Below are positions 1 to 8,485 of a DNA stretch of 64,000 bases, piece by piece. Origin of the DNA: an uncultured Erysipelotrichaceae bacterium (GTDB lineage: Bacteria > Bacillota_I > Bacilli_A > Erysipelotrichales > Erysipelotrichaceae); NCBI GenBank assembly GCA_947569705.1, contig CANOSP010000003.1:62001-126000 (forward strand), in the 5' to 3' direction. Below the pieces are notes generated by a model that saw only the letters and a list, made by a program, of their open reading frames with translations, was not told the DNA's origin and searched no databases. Positions within the stretch are counted from its first letter, which is position 1. Every line of letters starts with the position of its first letter. Both the position numbers and the translations under genes were made by a program.

Positions 1-602
1 CGGCATATACGATTGAAATACTTATTCTGCTTGCACAAAATAAATTCATGACATTAGAGCTTTATGTAAGTGCCTATGCGGTTGACGGAAATATCGGCAA
101 TCAAACAACGTTGTCCTTCTTTATTATTTGCATTATCGGTAATATCATCAATGTGATCATGGAAGAAGGCTTGTTCAGAGGATTGTTTCAAAAAATGCTT
201 GAATATAAATATTTATTTATGACAAGTACGATCATCTCATCAACTCTTTTCGGCATATGGCATATTATGGCGCCTATCAGAAGTTATTGTGACGGAATGA
301 TCACAGAGAGCGAGCTCATTTCCGGTATAATTATGTTAGCAGCTGCTTCATTTATGGTTGGCATTAAATTTTGCTTGCTTACGAAAATGACAGGCAGTTT
401 ATATATGGGAATGAGTGACCATTTTGTAAATAACACAATAATAAATATTCTTCATGTAATGAGTAATACAGGGGCAGATGAGCTTCAGGCAGTGAGAATA
501 GCTATTGCGCAAAGCCTGTCATTCATTATAGTGTTATACTTTTATATGCGAAATTATAAGGGGAAATCAGAGTGTGACGATCAAAAGAAAGAACGTTGCT
601 AA
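1..602 (+). CDS. CPBP-family intramembrane metalloprotease (5' end cut by window)
   Basis: The frame is open from base 3, so the gene begins before the window; the ATG at 48 is internal or uncertain. The visible part is very hydrophobic, with several membrane segments. It carries the CPBP/Abi hallmarks: an EEGLFR motif (EExxxR, glutamate pair and arginine of the active site) and a later FGIWHI segment that supplies the metal-binding histidine. A third conserved region (SDHFVNN) follows. Family members are CAAX-type prenyl-protease homologues, and bacterial ones are often tied to bacteriocin self-immunity or membrane-protein processing. The substrate cannot be told from sequence. A hairpin follows the stop codon. 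Confidence 0.8.
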   Translation, partial: AYTIEILILLAQNKFMTLELYVSAYAVDGNIGNQTTLSFFIICIIGNIINVIMEEGLFRGLFQKMLEYKYLFMTSTIISSTLFGIWHIMAPIRSYCDGMITESELISGIIMLAAASFMVGIKFCLLTKMTGSLYMGMSDHFVNNTIINILHVMSNTGADELQAVRIAIAQSLSFIIVLYFYMRNYKGKSECDDQKKERC

Positions 603-630
603 AACAAGAGATTTATCAATAATACATCAA

Positions 631-671
631 AGAGCCGATGAACGAGTGAGTAACAACAGTTCTGCGGCTCT
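631..671 (+). terminator. Hairpin downstream of CPBP gene
   Basis: Arms AGAGCCG (631-637) and CGGCTCT (665-671), extended by GAAC/GTTC inside the loop. The following T-tract is weak (GTTATATTT), so this is a probable but not strong terminator. Confidence 0.45.
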
Positions 672-769
672 GTTATATTTCATACAATTTTAAGGCAGTC
701 ATTTCACATATAAAGAATAATTGAAAGCTATAGAACTAAAGATATATTACCAAACTGTTATCAGCTAAA

Positions 770-1144
770 TCAGTGATTGAAAGGAATTCTCAAAGCGTTT
801 TCTGTCTCCATTTGTTTCATAATGAGAAAAAAGGTATCCGTTTCATTACAATGGTTTAACTTCCTTAAAGCCAGAATCACCTGTTCATCAAAATAACGGA
901 CCTGATAAATATATTCAAAGTCTTTTCCGTTATGCTTTCTTATTCTTACTGCCGAGAAAGCTTCATAATGAGAATATAAATTCATCTGTTTAGCCAGTTT
1001 GGAAATCATCCGTTCCATCTTGGCTTTGTTTACTTGAAATAATAATTGCAGTTGCTTCAAATTCAGCCAAATACGCTGATCCCATAATACAACGGAATCG
1101 ATAACCGGATGTGCAATCTTGATAATGCGATAATCAGTAATCAT
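770..1144 (-). CDS. Small RhuM-like protein
   Basis: 124 residues, second gene of a minus-strand pair, starting 3 bases after the stop of the DUF815 ATPase gene, so the two are probably co-transcribed. Residues about 20-90 resemble the N-terminal region of RhuM (virulence-associated, Fic/DOC-neighbour) proteins: a 'W-L-x-L-K-Q-L-Q-x-L-F-Q-V' helix-turn-helix-like segment, a basic stretch, then 'Y-x-V-R-Y-F-D' and 'I-L-A-L-R-K-L'. RhuM proteins are usually over 300 residues, so this would be a free-standing N-terminal domain. The assignment is from pattern only; the function is unknown, and DNA binding is an inference. Confidence 0.5.
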   Translation of the reverse strand: MITDYRIIKIAHPVIDSVVLWDQRIWLNLKQLQLLFQVNKAKMERMISKLAKQMNLYSHYEAFSAVRIRKHNGKDFEYIYQVRYFDEQVILALRKLNHCNETDTFFLIMKQMETENALRIPFNH

Positions 1145-1147
1145 AAG

Positions 1148-2446
1148 CTATTGTATCTGTGTTGCTTTCAAGTGGTCAATCAACTGTCTTGCACATCTGC
1201 CCGATACACCGCCGTGTCTTAATTCCCATGCGGTCGCTGCCTGCCATAATTCCTGTTCACTGTAACCGGTTAAATGTGCCGCCTTAGCCAGTTCGGTAAC
1301 GATTGTTTGATATTCTTGATTGCTCGGTTTGCCGTAATAGATAGAAATACCGAAGCGTGCTACCAAAGACAGCTTCTCAGACATTGTCTCTGAAATATGG
1401 ATGTCTTGATTTGCATTCACATCACTTCGATCTCGCCATGTTTCCTTAATTAAATGGCGACGATTGCTGGTCGCATATATTAATACATGATTCGGCTTCA
1501 TTTCTAAATCGCCTTCAATCACTGCCTTAAGATATTTATACTCGATTTCATTCTCTTCAAACGACAAGTCGTCCATATAAATAATAAAACCGTAATTTCG
1601 TGATTTCAACACCTGCATCAACTCATTCAATAAATAAAATTGATGCTTGTGAATTTCAATCAGACGTAATCCCTGCTCATAATACTGATTGGCGATTGCT
1701 TTAATACTGGTGGATTTTCCCGTACCGCTTTCACCGTATAACAATACATTGTTTGCCTGACAGCCGGCTAAGAATGCTTCGGTATTTTCAGCCAGTTCTT
1801 TCTTTTGTGATTCATATCCGATTAAATCATGAAACGTAATCTTTGCCATATTGGTAATCGGAATGATTTCCAATTCATTTGCCCCCTCACAAATACGAAA
1901 TGCTTTATGAAAAGCGAATTTACCGCAGCCGTAGCGTCCGTAAAAATCATCGATAATTTTAAGCATTGCATTACCGTTTTCGGCATTTGCCAGTTTTTGA
2001 TTGATTTCAATGATTTTTGTGCCGGTTAAATCATCAACGATTTCTTCGCGTTTTTCAATTGCCTGATAATCGGTGATAATTCGGAAACAATCTACATTCA
2101 GTGATTCTTCAACCTCGCTGAAATCATAATGAAACAGTTCATAAAATAACTGCATATCATGACGCAGAAACTGATGAATACTACCGTCGAATTCATCGGT
2201 TATCCGCTCTTTACTTAAAGTATAAGAATTCTCATCATAAAGCAAATGATAGGTCAATAAGCACTGCCATAAATTATGATTCCATCCGTATTTTGTCGCA
2301 ACATCCAACAACTCTTTCACTGCGGCATAGCACAGTGAGCGCTGTTTTTCGACATTTTCGGAATGATTCACAGCCTCAGCGATTCGCATAATTAATGAAT
2401 CTTTATCAACGCGATAAATAATTAGATTTTCTAAACGATTCTGCAT
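1148..2446 (-). CDS. DUF815-family AAA+ ATP-binding protein
   Basis: 432 residues. The C-terminal half is a P-loop ATPase: Walker A GESGTGKST near residues 236-244, Walker B-like FIIYMDDLSF, then a sensor segment (VLIYATSNRRHLI) and an ETWRDR motif typical of DUF815. The N-terminal 200 residues are helical and not recognised. DUF815 proteins are predicted AAA+ ATPases of unknown physiological role. The gene begins with ATG after a GGTAGAGG-type ribosome site and is followed at once by a RhuM-like gene. Nothing else in the neighbourhood shows a substrate. Confidence 0.85.
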   Translation of the reverse strand: MQNRLENLIIYRVDKDSLIMRIAEAVNHSENVEKQRSLCYAAVKELLDVATKYGWNHNLWQCLLTYHLLYDENSYTLSKERITDEFDGSIHQFLRHDMQLFYELFHYDFSEVEESLNVDCFRIITDYQAIEKREEIVDDLTGTKIIEINQKLANAENGNAMLKIIDDFYGRYGCGKFAFHKAFRICEGANELEIIPITNMAKITFHDLIGYESQKKELAENTEAFLAGCQANNVLLYGESGTGKSTSIKAIANQYYEQGLRLIEIHKHQFYLLNELMQVLKSRNYGFIIYMDDLSFEENEIEYKYLKAVIEGDLEMKPNHVLIYATSNRRHLIKETWRDRSDVNANQDIHISETMSEKLSLVARFGISIYYGKPSNQEYQTIVTELAKAAHLTGYSEQELWQAATAWELRHGGVSGRCARQLIDHLKATQIQ

Positions 2447-2575
2447 GATTCCTCTACCTTCCTTTAAGGGTAGTTTATCATAAAAACAGCTTTTCGTATA
2501 GCACCTGTGAGGAAGTAATCGGAAATAAAGTGAAATCTGTTTCGTTCACGAACCATCGCAATTTAATGATCATTG

Positions 2576-2584
2576 TGATATAAT
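2576..2584 (+). promoter_or_regulatory. Extended -10 promoter for the lipoprotein gene
   Basis: TGATATAAT, a perfect TATAAT preceded by TGn, lies 45 bases upstream of the lipoprotein ATG. No clear TTGACA is seen upstream; an extended -10 can compensate for that. Confidence 0.5.
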
Positions 2585-2628
2585 ATTGACAGGAAAAGAA
2601 TACATAGTTTAAACAGGAGGAAAAAACA

Positions 2629-3069
2629 ATGAAAAAAGGATTATTGGTATTATTTGCGGCAGTGCTGCTTGCCGGATGCGGCGGAAACAAAGAGAAAGTC
2701 GTGAAAACATGCAAAATGGAAGAAGAAGGCATGAGTGCAGTGTTAGATATGGAAGGCGAAGGCGATACATTAACAAAGGCTTCCCTGTTATTCAAAGTTT
2801 CCTTTGATGCACTCGGAATTGATGAAGAAACATATTCAAGCATTACAGAAGATAACAAATCACTGTTTTTGGATAAAATGGAAGAAACACTGTTAGAAGA
2901 ATTAGATATGAGTGAAGAAGAAGGCTATGACGTAGATACGAAGCTTGATGAAAATGGTTTCGAGATGAGAATATCCGCGGAAGCAGGAATTTTTGAACAA
3001 ACCTTCAATGCGACCAGTGTAACAGAAATGGTAAGCTCTTTAGAAAAAGAAGGATATACTTGTAAATAA
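2629..3069 (+). CDS. DUF1307-like lipoprotein
   Basis: 146 residues with a lipoprotein signal peptide: Lys-Lys start, hydrophobic core and lipobox LAGC with Cys17 as the lipidation site. The mature part is acidic. It begins with a short Lys/Cys segment (KTCKMEEEG) and ends in 'LEKEGYTCK', a layout like DUF1307/YehR lipoproteins of Firmicutes, whose role is unknown. It has its own extended -10 promoter, an AGGAGG ribosome site and a strong terminator, so it is probably monocistronic. The frame on the opposite strand here is a shadow. Confidence 0.75.
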   Translation: MKKGLLVLFAAVLLAGCGGNKEKVVKTCKMEEEGMSAVLDMEGEGDTLTKASLLFKVSFDALGIDEETYSSITEDNKSLFLDKMEETLLEELDMSEEEGYDVDTKLDENGFEMRISAEAGIFEQTFNATSVTEMVSSLEKEGYTCK

Positions 3070-3076
3070 GCAAAGG

Positions 3077-3102
3077 ATCTCGCAGCGATGTGAGATTTTT
3101 TT
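3077..3102 (+). terminator. Intrinsic terminator after lipoprotein gene
   Basis: Eight-pair stem ATCTCGCA/TGTGAGAT (3077-3096, one G-T pair) with a GCGA loop, followed by a T-run. Confidence 0.85.
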
Positions 3103-3231
3103 ATTTGACATCACACAGCGTATATCATAGAATTAATTAAAAAAATGATAAATAAAAAAGAACATTTATATCAAATAACGCTCCGAATATATCAGTATAG
3201 TTTCCATAACGGTTACCGATATGGTACAATT

Positions 3232-3240
3232 TTATAATAA
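3232..3240 (+). promoter_or_regulatory. Extended -10 promoter for the two-component genes
   Basis: TGGTACAAT lies 29 bases before the response-regulator ATG. A second AT-rich -10-like string (TATAATAAT) overlaps just downstream. Confidence 0.4.
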
Positions 3241-3268
3241 TGAGCAAATAAGAAAGTGAGGTAATTTC

Positions 3269-3946
3269 ATGTATCGAATAATGGTAATTGAAGATCATGA
3301 AAAAATCAGAAATGAACTATGTGATTTTTTAAATAAAAACGGTTATGAATGTATCAGTGTAAATGATTTTGAGCATGTGATGGAAGCGATACAAAAACAT
3401 AACCCCGATCTGATCTTATTAGATTTGAATTTACCCGTATATGACGGACACTATATATGCAGAGAAGTACGCAAAAGCAATCAAAATGTCGCAATCATCG
3501 TTGTAACAAGCAGGGATTCGGATATGGATGAGCTGATTTCAATGAATTTAGGGGCAGATGATTTTATAACCAAGCCATACAATTTACAGATTTTGCTGGC
3601 ACGAATTGCGCGCATTCTTCATCGTACTTATGAAAGCGGCGGATCGAATATTTTATCTATCAATGATATTTTATTGGATATTGGAAAAAGTACCGTTACC
3701 TATCAAAATAAAAGCATTGACTTAACGAAAAATGAACTGCGTATTATGCATTGTCTGTTTCAAAATAAGAACAAAATCGTATCAAGAGAAGAACTGATGA
3801 AGCATATGTGGGACTGTGAAATCTTTGTCGATGACAATACCTTGACCGTAAATATCAATCGATTGCGTAAAAAACTGGAATATCTGCGCTTAGATGATAT
3901 GATTCAGACAAAACGGGGGATGGGGTATATGATCTATGAAGATTAG
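3269..3946 (+). CDS. OmpR-family response regulator, BceR/VirR-like
   Basis: 225 residues. Receiver domain (about 1-115) with the acidic pair ED near residue 8, phospho-acceptor Asp52 (LILLDLNLP), Thr80 (VVTSR) and Lys101 (ITKPY). A winged-helix DNA-binding domain (about 130-225) ends in RGMGYMIYED. The companion kinase overlaps its 3' end by 11 bases. The closest type is BceR-like regulators, which normally control an adjacent peptide-antibiotic ABC transporter; no such transporter is next to it here. Confidence 0.9.
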   Translation: MYRIMVIEDHEKIRNELCDFLNKNGYECISVNDFEHVMEAIQKHNPDLILLDLNLPVYDGHYICREVRKSNQNVAIIVVTSRDSDMDELISMNLGADDFITKPYNLQILLARIARILHRTYESGGSNILSINDILLDIGKSTVTYQNKSIDLTKNELRIMHCLFQNKNKIVSREELMKHMWDCEIFVDDNTLTVNINRLRKKLEYLRLDDMIQTKRGMGYMIYED

Positions 3947-4946
3947 CACCTTTCTCAGAGATAAGCTGTATATTCTGCTTGCGTCTGTATTGACATCGTT
4001 GATTATGGTGCTGTTTCTTCGAGCGGTGCACTGTAATCCGTATGTAGTGATTGTTATTATCATGTTATTTTGGGGTGTGATCGCCGCAATATTAATCGTT
4101 GAATACTTTCGCAGAAAAGTGTTTTATCAGACTTTGGAAGAAGTGTTAAATGATTTGGATCAAAAGTATTTGATCAGTGAAATCATCGAAGCACCGCAGT
4201 TTATTGACGGTATTTTAATGAGTGAATATCTTCAGGAAATCAATAAGAGTATGTTGGAACATGTCAATGAATATCGCCAAAGAGAAGAGGATTACCGCAG
4301 CTATGTGGAAATGTGGGTACATGAAATTAAAACACCGTTGGCAGCTGCGAAGCTGATCAGTGATAATCATGATAATGATGTGATGCGCAGTATTGCCGAA
4401 GAGATGGAAAAGGTTGAGAGTTTTGTGGAACAGGCGCTTTATTATGCGCGATCAACGACACTTGAAAAAGATTATATGATTAAAGAAATGCCGCTTCAGC
4501 CGATTGTGAACAAGGTCATTCGTAAACATGCCAAACAGTTTATCTATCGCAGAATTAAACTGGAAACAGAGGGATTGGATGCCTTGGTTTATTGTGACGG
4601 AAAATGGCTGGAATTTATTATCAATCAAATTCTTTCCAATGCTTTAAAATACAGTGAAGACGGAAGCAGTATCCGTATCTATACCAAAAAGGCACAGGAG
4701 AATGTTATTTTAACTATTGAAGACCACGGCATCGGAATAGCGCTGAATGAGCTGCAAAAAGTGTTTGAAAAAGGTTTTACCGGAACAAACGGCAGAAACT
4801 TTGAAAAGGCTACCGGTATGGGGCTGTACTTATGCAGGCAGTTATGTGATAAACTGTATTTAGATTTAAAAATATCCTCGCAAGAGGGAATCGGTACAAG
4901 TGTGAGTATCATTTTTCCGATCAATACCATGATGCTTTTGAAATAA
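3936..4946 (+). CDS. Sensor histidine kinase, BceS-like (intramembrane-sensing)
   Basis: 336 residues. Two closely spaced membrane segments (about 12-32 and 36-56) with almost no external loop mark an intramembrane-sensing kinase. The dimerisation/phosphotransfer helix holds His129 in WVHEIKTPLAAAK, the BceS-type H-box. The ATPase domain has the N-box (INQILSNALKYS), DHGIGI and a GMGLYL motif. Such kinases sense through a BceAB-type transporter rather than by a ligand domain. The neighbouring genes hold no transporter, so its partner must be elsewhere or lost. Confidence 0.9.
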   Translation: MKISTFLRDKLYILLASVLTSLIMVLFLRAVHCNPYVVIVIIMLFWGVIAAILIVEYFRRKVFYQTLEEVLNDLDQKYLISEIIEAPQFIDGILMSEYLQEINKSMLEHVNEYRQREEDYRSYVEMWVHEIKTPLAAAKLISDNHDNDVMRSIAEEMEKVESFVEQALYYARSTTLEKDYMIKEMPLQPIVNKVIRKHAKQFIYRRIKLETEGLDALVYCDGKWLEFIINQILSNALKYSEDGSSIRIYTKKAQENVILTIEDHGIGIALNELQKVFEKGFTGTNGRNFEKATGMGLYLCRQLCDKLYLDLKISSQEGIGTSVSIIFPINTMMLLK

Positions 4947-5038
4947 GCAATGCGAAAAATGAAAGCATATGGTAAACAATATATCGTTTATGAATTATCT
5001 TTAAAAAAGTTTGATCAACCAATAAAAAACTTAATATA

Positions 5039-5105
5039 AGAAGCAGAAAAAAGATCAAGTCTGATACTTGATCCGTTAAAACGCATGTTGTCTGCTTCTT
5101 TTTCT
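5039..5105. terminator. Nested bidirectional terminator between the kinase gene and his operon
   Basis: Outer arms AGAAGCAGA (5039-5047) and TCTGCTTCT (5091-5099) enclose a second perfect hairpin, GATCAAGT/ACTTGATC (5053-5073). T-rich tracts on both strands would let it end the two-component operon and the converging histidine operon. Confidence 0.7.
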
Positions 5106-5151
5106 GATTGACCGTCATGAATATTGAACTCACTGAGTTCAGTTTTCATAT

Positions 5152-5478
5152 CTAATACTTTTCAATCGGTTTGCGTTCTGCTTTAAGATTGCCTTGTTTT
5201 TGCGAACGCTTGGTAAGCTCTGCTTCAACCTGTTCCAAGGTTACACCGCTCGCTGCCATTAAGACGAACAGATGATAAATTTCATCACTGATTTCACAGA
5301 TCAATTCCTCTTGATCTTGTTTCATTGCCGCAATAATGACCTCGGTCGTTTCTTCTCCTACTTTCTTACAAATCTTCTCCAAACCTTTTTCAAATAAGTA
5401 GGCGGTATAGCTTCCGGGTTCCGGATTTTGTTTGCGCTGTTGAATTGTTTCATATAAATGCTTCATTTCTTGTGACAT
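5152..5478 (-). CDS. hisE: Phosphoribosyl-ATP pyrophosphatase HisE
   Basis: 108 residues, the usual size of HisE. It hydrolyses phosphoribosyl-ATP to phosphoribosyl-AMP, step 2 of histidine synthesis, in the cytoplasm. All-alpha MazG-like fold: the EKGLEKICKKVGEETTEVIIAA region and a following ExxDEIYH segment carry the metal-binding acids. Last gene of the his operon, 19 bases after hisFI. In many bacteria HisE is fused to HisI; here HisI is fused to HisF instead and HisE stands alone. Confidence 0.93.
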   Translation of the reverse strand: MSQEMKHLYETIQQRKQNPEPGSYTAYLFEKGLEKICKKVGEETTEVIIAAMKQDQEELICEISDEIYHLFVLMAASGVTLEQVEAELTKRSQKQGNLKAERKPIEKY

Positions 5479-5497
5479 GGGAGTTCCTCACTTTCTA

Positions 5498-6616
5498 TTA
5501 TTGATCGCCTTGTTGATAAAGCAGCTGATAAAAACAGCTGTATGCGTCCGTATGACAGGCTGCCGTTGTTTGAGTTACCGAGAATAATAACGTATCACGG
5601 TCGCAGTCTAAACGAATTTCATGAATGGCTTGATAGTGTCCGCTTGTTTCTCCCTTTAGCCATAATTCATTACGGGAGCGACTGTAATAACAGGCAAGTC
5701 CTTTTTTCCAAGTGATCTGTAAGGACTCCTTGTTTGAATATGCAAGCATTAACACTTCCTTTGACTCATGATCCTGTACTATTGTAGGAATCAAGCCGTT
5801 TTGTTTCGCAAAATCAAGCTGTGAGAACAGCGCAGATAAATCCTGCGGCATTGTTTTCTTACGCACGGGAATGCCGCGATAGGTTAAGTAATCCTTAACC
5901 TCACCGACACTTAATTCCCCATAGTGAAACAGGGAAGCAGCCAGTGCCGCGTCTGCCGCATTTTCCGCAAATACCTCATAGAAATGCGCTAAGCTGCCGC
6001 AACCGCCCGATGCGATGACGGGAATATCGGAAATTTGATTGACTGCACTTAATAAGGGAAGATCAAACCCTTGCTTTCGACCGTCTTGATCCATACTCGT
6101 CAACAGGATTTCGCCTGCGCCCAATTCCTGAATTTTCTTGACCCATTCCAACACATCAATTCCTGTATCGATGCGACCGCCGTTGATTACAACATTCCAG
6201 CCGTCTTTTGTCTCACGCTGTTTGGCATCGATCGCAACTACGATACATTGGGATCCGAAGATCTTGGCACCCTCGCTGATCAATTCCGGATTTCTGATCG
6301 CTGCGGAATTCAAGGATACTTTATCCGCACCTGAGCGTAAAATGCGTTTAATATCATCAATCGTTCTGATTCCGCCGCCGACCGTGAAAGGAATAAATAT
6401 TTTAGCGGCGACCTGTTCACACAGTTCACTGATCGTATCACGTGCTTCATGCGTGGCAGTAATATCTAAAAATACCAGTTCATCGGCTCCTTGTCGATAA
6501 TACTCATAAGCAAGCTCTACAGGATCACCGACTTCCTTCAATCCGACGAAATTAACACCCTTTACTACTTTACCGTCTTTTACATCAAGACAGGGGATGA
6601 TTCGTTTTGTGTGCAT
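5498..6616 (-). CDS. hisF: HisF-HisI fusion: imidazole glycerol phosphate synthase cyclase subunit plus phosphoribosyl-AMP cyclohydrolase
   Basis: 372 residues. Residues 1 to about 252 are a full HisF (beta/alpha)8 barrel: start [16 protein letters not shown] with the catalytic Asp, the second catalytic Asp in [13 protein letters not shown], and phosphate loops GGGIR and ASGGCGS. It makes ImGP and AICAR using ammonia from HisH. After a short linker, residues about 264-372 are His[23 protein letters not shown], zinc/magnesium ligands in LDCDRD and the cysteines of ACHT and SCFY. Both halves keep their key residues, so both should be active. HisIE fusions are common; this pairing is not the usual one. 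Confidence 0.93.
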   Translation of the reverse strand: MHTKRIIPCLDVKDGKVVKGVNFVGLKEVGDPVELAYEYYRQGADELVFLDITATHEARDTISELCEQVAAKIFIPFTVGGGIRTIDDIKRILRSGADKVSLNSAAIRNPELISEGAKIFGSQCIVVAIDAKQRETKDGWNVVINGGRIDTGIDVLEWVKKIQELGAGEILLTSMDQDGRKQGFDLPLLSAVNQISDIPVIASGGCGSLAHFYEVFAENAADAALAASLFHYGELSVGEVKDYLTYRGIPVRKKTMPQDLSALFSQLDFAKQNGLIPTIVQDHESKEVLMLAYSNKESLQITWKKGLACYYSRSRNELWLKGETSGHYQAIHEIRLDCDRDTLLFSVTQTTAACHTDAYSCFYQLLYQQGDQ

Positions 6617-6627
6617 ATCGTTCTCCT

Positions 6628-7347
6628 TTATTCTGTCTCACATAAGCGAAGCGCATCTTTCAGCTGAAGTGTTCCTGCATACATCGCTTTACCGGTGATT
6701 GCGCCGTAAAGCGAAAGCTCCTTCAACGCTTTTATATGAGAAAGATCCTTAATTCCGCCCGATGCGATAATATTCAATGACACCTGCTTGCTTAATCGCT
6801 CCAGCATTGCCAGATTCGGTCCTTCTAAAGTACCGTCGGTAGCTATATCGGTAAAGATGATTGTTTGTACGCCTAAAGATTCTAAGTGTTCGGCAAACGT
6901 TAAATAATCTACTTGACTGTCATTGAGCCAGCCTCTTGTACATACGTAACCGTTTTTACAATCCAAACCGACCGCAATACGTTCTTGATAACGCGATACA
7001 GCTTCCTTTAAAAAAGCTTCGTCTTCGATTGCCGCAGTTCCTAAAATAATCCGTGATACGCCGTGCTCCAAATAATAAGCAGCTGTTTCGATATTGCGGA
7101 TTCCGCCGCCTACCTCTATCGGAATTGATAAAGCTTGCGCTGTTTCACAGATGATGCTTTGATTCACAAGCTTACCTTCCTTGGCACCGTCTAAATCTAC
7201 CAAATGAAGATACGTTGCCCCTTGTTTTTCAAACGCTTGAGCTATTTCCAATATGCTTTCGCCGACAACTTCTTTTTTGGCATAATCACCTTGATATAAG
7301 CGAACCGGCTGTTTATTTATAATATCGATTGCGGGTAAAATAATCAT
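6628..7347 (-). CDS. hisA: ProFAR isomerase HisA
   Basis: 239 residues, standard length. It catalyses the Amadori isomerisation of ProFAR to PRFAR, step 4 of histidine synthesis. Half-barrel repeats are visible: N-terminal [20 protein letters not shown] with the catalytic Asp8-type residue, GGGIRN phosphate loop, [13 protein letters not shown] with the second catalytic Asp, and ASGGIKD. Its start overlaps the stop of the GNAT gene by 4 bases (ATGA), and it lies 11 bases before hisFI, so it is part of the same transcript. Confidence 0.95.
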   Translation of the reverse strand: MIILPAIDIINKQPVRLYQGDYAKKEVVGESILEIAQAFEKQGATYLHLVDLDGAKEGKLVNQSIICETAQALSIPIEVGGGIRNIETAAYYLEHGVSRIILGTAAIEDEAFLKEAVSRYQERIAVGLDCKNGYVCTRGWLNDSQVDYLTFAEHLESLGVQTIIFTDIATDGTLEGPNLAMLERLSKQVSLNIIASGGIKDLSHIKALKELSLYGAITGKAMYAGTLQLKDALRLCETE

Positions 7348-7874
7348 CTTAACGCCCCTTTCCTTAAATCACATTCCATTATATAAGCGTCGTAATCTTT
7401 TCCGTCTATTCTGAAAAACTGATGCAGGCATCCGCTGATTTGGAAACCGAAGCGCTCATATAAATGAATCGCATGTTCATTTTCACAGATGACTTCTAAG
7501 GTCAGTATCGTAATGTCACCGAGTGCTTTTGCATGTTCCATCAGCTTTCGCATCATCGCTGTGGCGATTCCCTGATTCCAATATGCTTTTCTTACCGAGA
7601 TACCGATCGAAGCACGATGTGCCATGCGCTTGTTTTTTATCGCATCGAAGGAACAAACGGCAATGATGTCTTCATGATCGATTGCGCACCACATGGCATT
7701 GTGAGAATCATTTTGACAATTGCGGATGAAGGCGGCTTCCGCTTGAATTGAAATCGGAATACCGTCTTTACCGAAGCTGAGATAATCAGATTCACTGCCG
7801 ACAGTTTTGGTATAAGCTAAAAATGCTTCCGCATCACTTTCTCTTGCTTCTCTGATCAAATATGTCTGTTTCAT
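7344..7874 (-). CDS. GNAT-family N-acetyltransferase inside the his operon
   Basis: 176 residues. GNAT fold with an IREARESDAEAFLAY start, an acetyl-CoA-binding segment around GISVRKAYWNQGIATAMMRKLMEHA (motif A, Q/RxxGxA) and the terminal 'LYERFGFQISG' and 'Y-I-M-E' strands; closest to RimI/RimJ-type or small-molecule acetyltransferases. Both ends overlap neighbours by 4 bases (hisH stop, hisA start), so it is translationally coupled in the middle of the histidine pathway. The substrate is not known. A role tied to histidine or an intermediate is an inference from position only. Confidence 0.88.
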   Translation of the reverse strand: MKQTYLIREARESDAEAFLAYTKTVGSESDYLSFGKDGIPISIQAEAAFIRNCQNDSHNAMWCAIDHEDIIAVCSFDAIKNKRMAHRASIGISVRKAYWNQGIATAMMRKLMEHAKALGDITILTLEVICENEHAIHLYERFGFQISGCLHQFFRIDGKDYDAYIMECDLRKGALR

Positions 7875-8485
7875 AAGGATACCTCAAAGGCTAAGAAGTT
7901 TTTCAACATCGTTATGCCGTCTTCGCCGCTTTTTTCGGGATGAAATTGACATGCCCAAATATGATCCTTATGAAAGGCACCGGGAACTTTTAAATCTCCG
8001 TAAGTGCTGTAAGCAATTAAATCACTTTCCTCATAGGCAGTGGCACGATAGGAATGCACATAATATACATAAGGCTGATGTAAACCGGCGAACAGCGGAT
8101 CAGAATGGGTGAAACAAAGATCATTCCATCCGATATGCGGGATTTTTACATTTGGATCTTCCATTCTTCGGATATGTCCCTTAAATATGCCCAATCCCTC
8201 ACATTCTTCCATTTCATCACTGCTTTCAAACAGCACCTGCATACCTAAACAGATACCCAAAAACGGCACTTTATTATTGATAGCCTGTTTGATCGCATCG
8301 ATAAGATCACGCTGTTCCAACTGTTTCATACAATCCGCAAAAGCGCCGACACCGGGAAGAATCAGGCGGTCGCAATGTTCGAAATCAGTCTTTGTCCCGC
8401 AAAGCATATGCGGGGCATGAAGACGTGTCAGGGCATTTTGAACACTTTTTAAATTACCGGCACCGTAGTCAATAATTCCGATCAT
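7871..8485 (-). CDS. hisH: Imidazole glycerol phosphate synthase glutaminase subunit HisH
   Basis: 204 residues. Class I glutamine amidotransferase that supplies ammonia to HisF. The catalytic triad is visible: Cys in GICLGMQ, and His and Glu in QFHPEKSG near the C terminus. N-terminal IGIIDYGAGNLKSV and LPGVGAF are typical. Its ATG overlaps the hisB stop by one base (TAATG), which implies coupled translation. Confidence 0.96.
   Translation of the reverse strand: MIGIIDYGAGNLKSVQNALTRLHAPHMLCGTKTDFEHCDRLILPGVGAFADCMKQLEQRDLIDAIKQAINNKVPFLGICLGMQVLFESSDEMEECEGLGIFKGHIRRMEDPNVKIPHIGWNDLCFTHSDPLFAGLHQPYVYYVHSYRATAYEESDLIAYSTYGDLKVPGAFHKDHIWACQFHPEKSGEDGITMLKNFLAFEVSL

Noticed and set aside
2478-2858. 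126-residue minus-strand frame
   Set aside because: Antisense to the lipoprotein gene, Ser/Phe-rich shadow composition, no ribosome site.
4921-5133. 70-residue minus-strand frame with a hydrophobic stretch
   Set aside because: Runs through the nested terminator and into the kinase gene end; no ribosome site or family.
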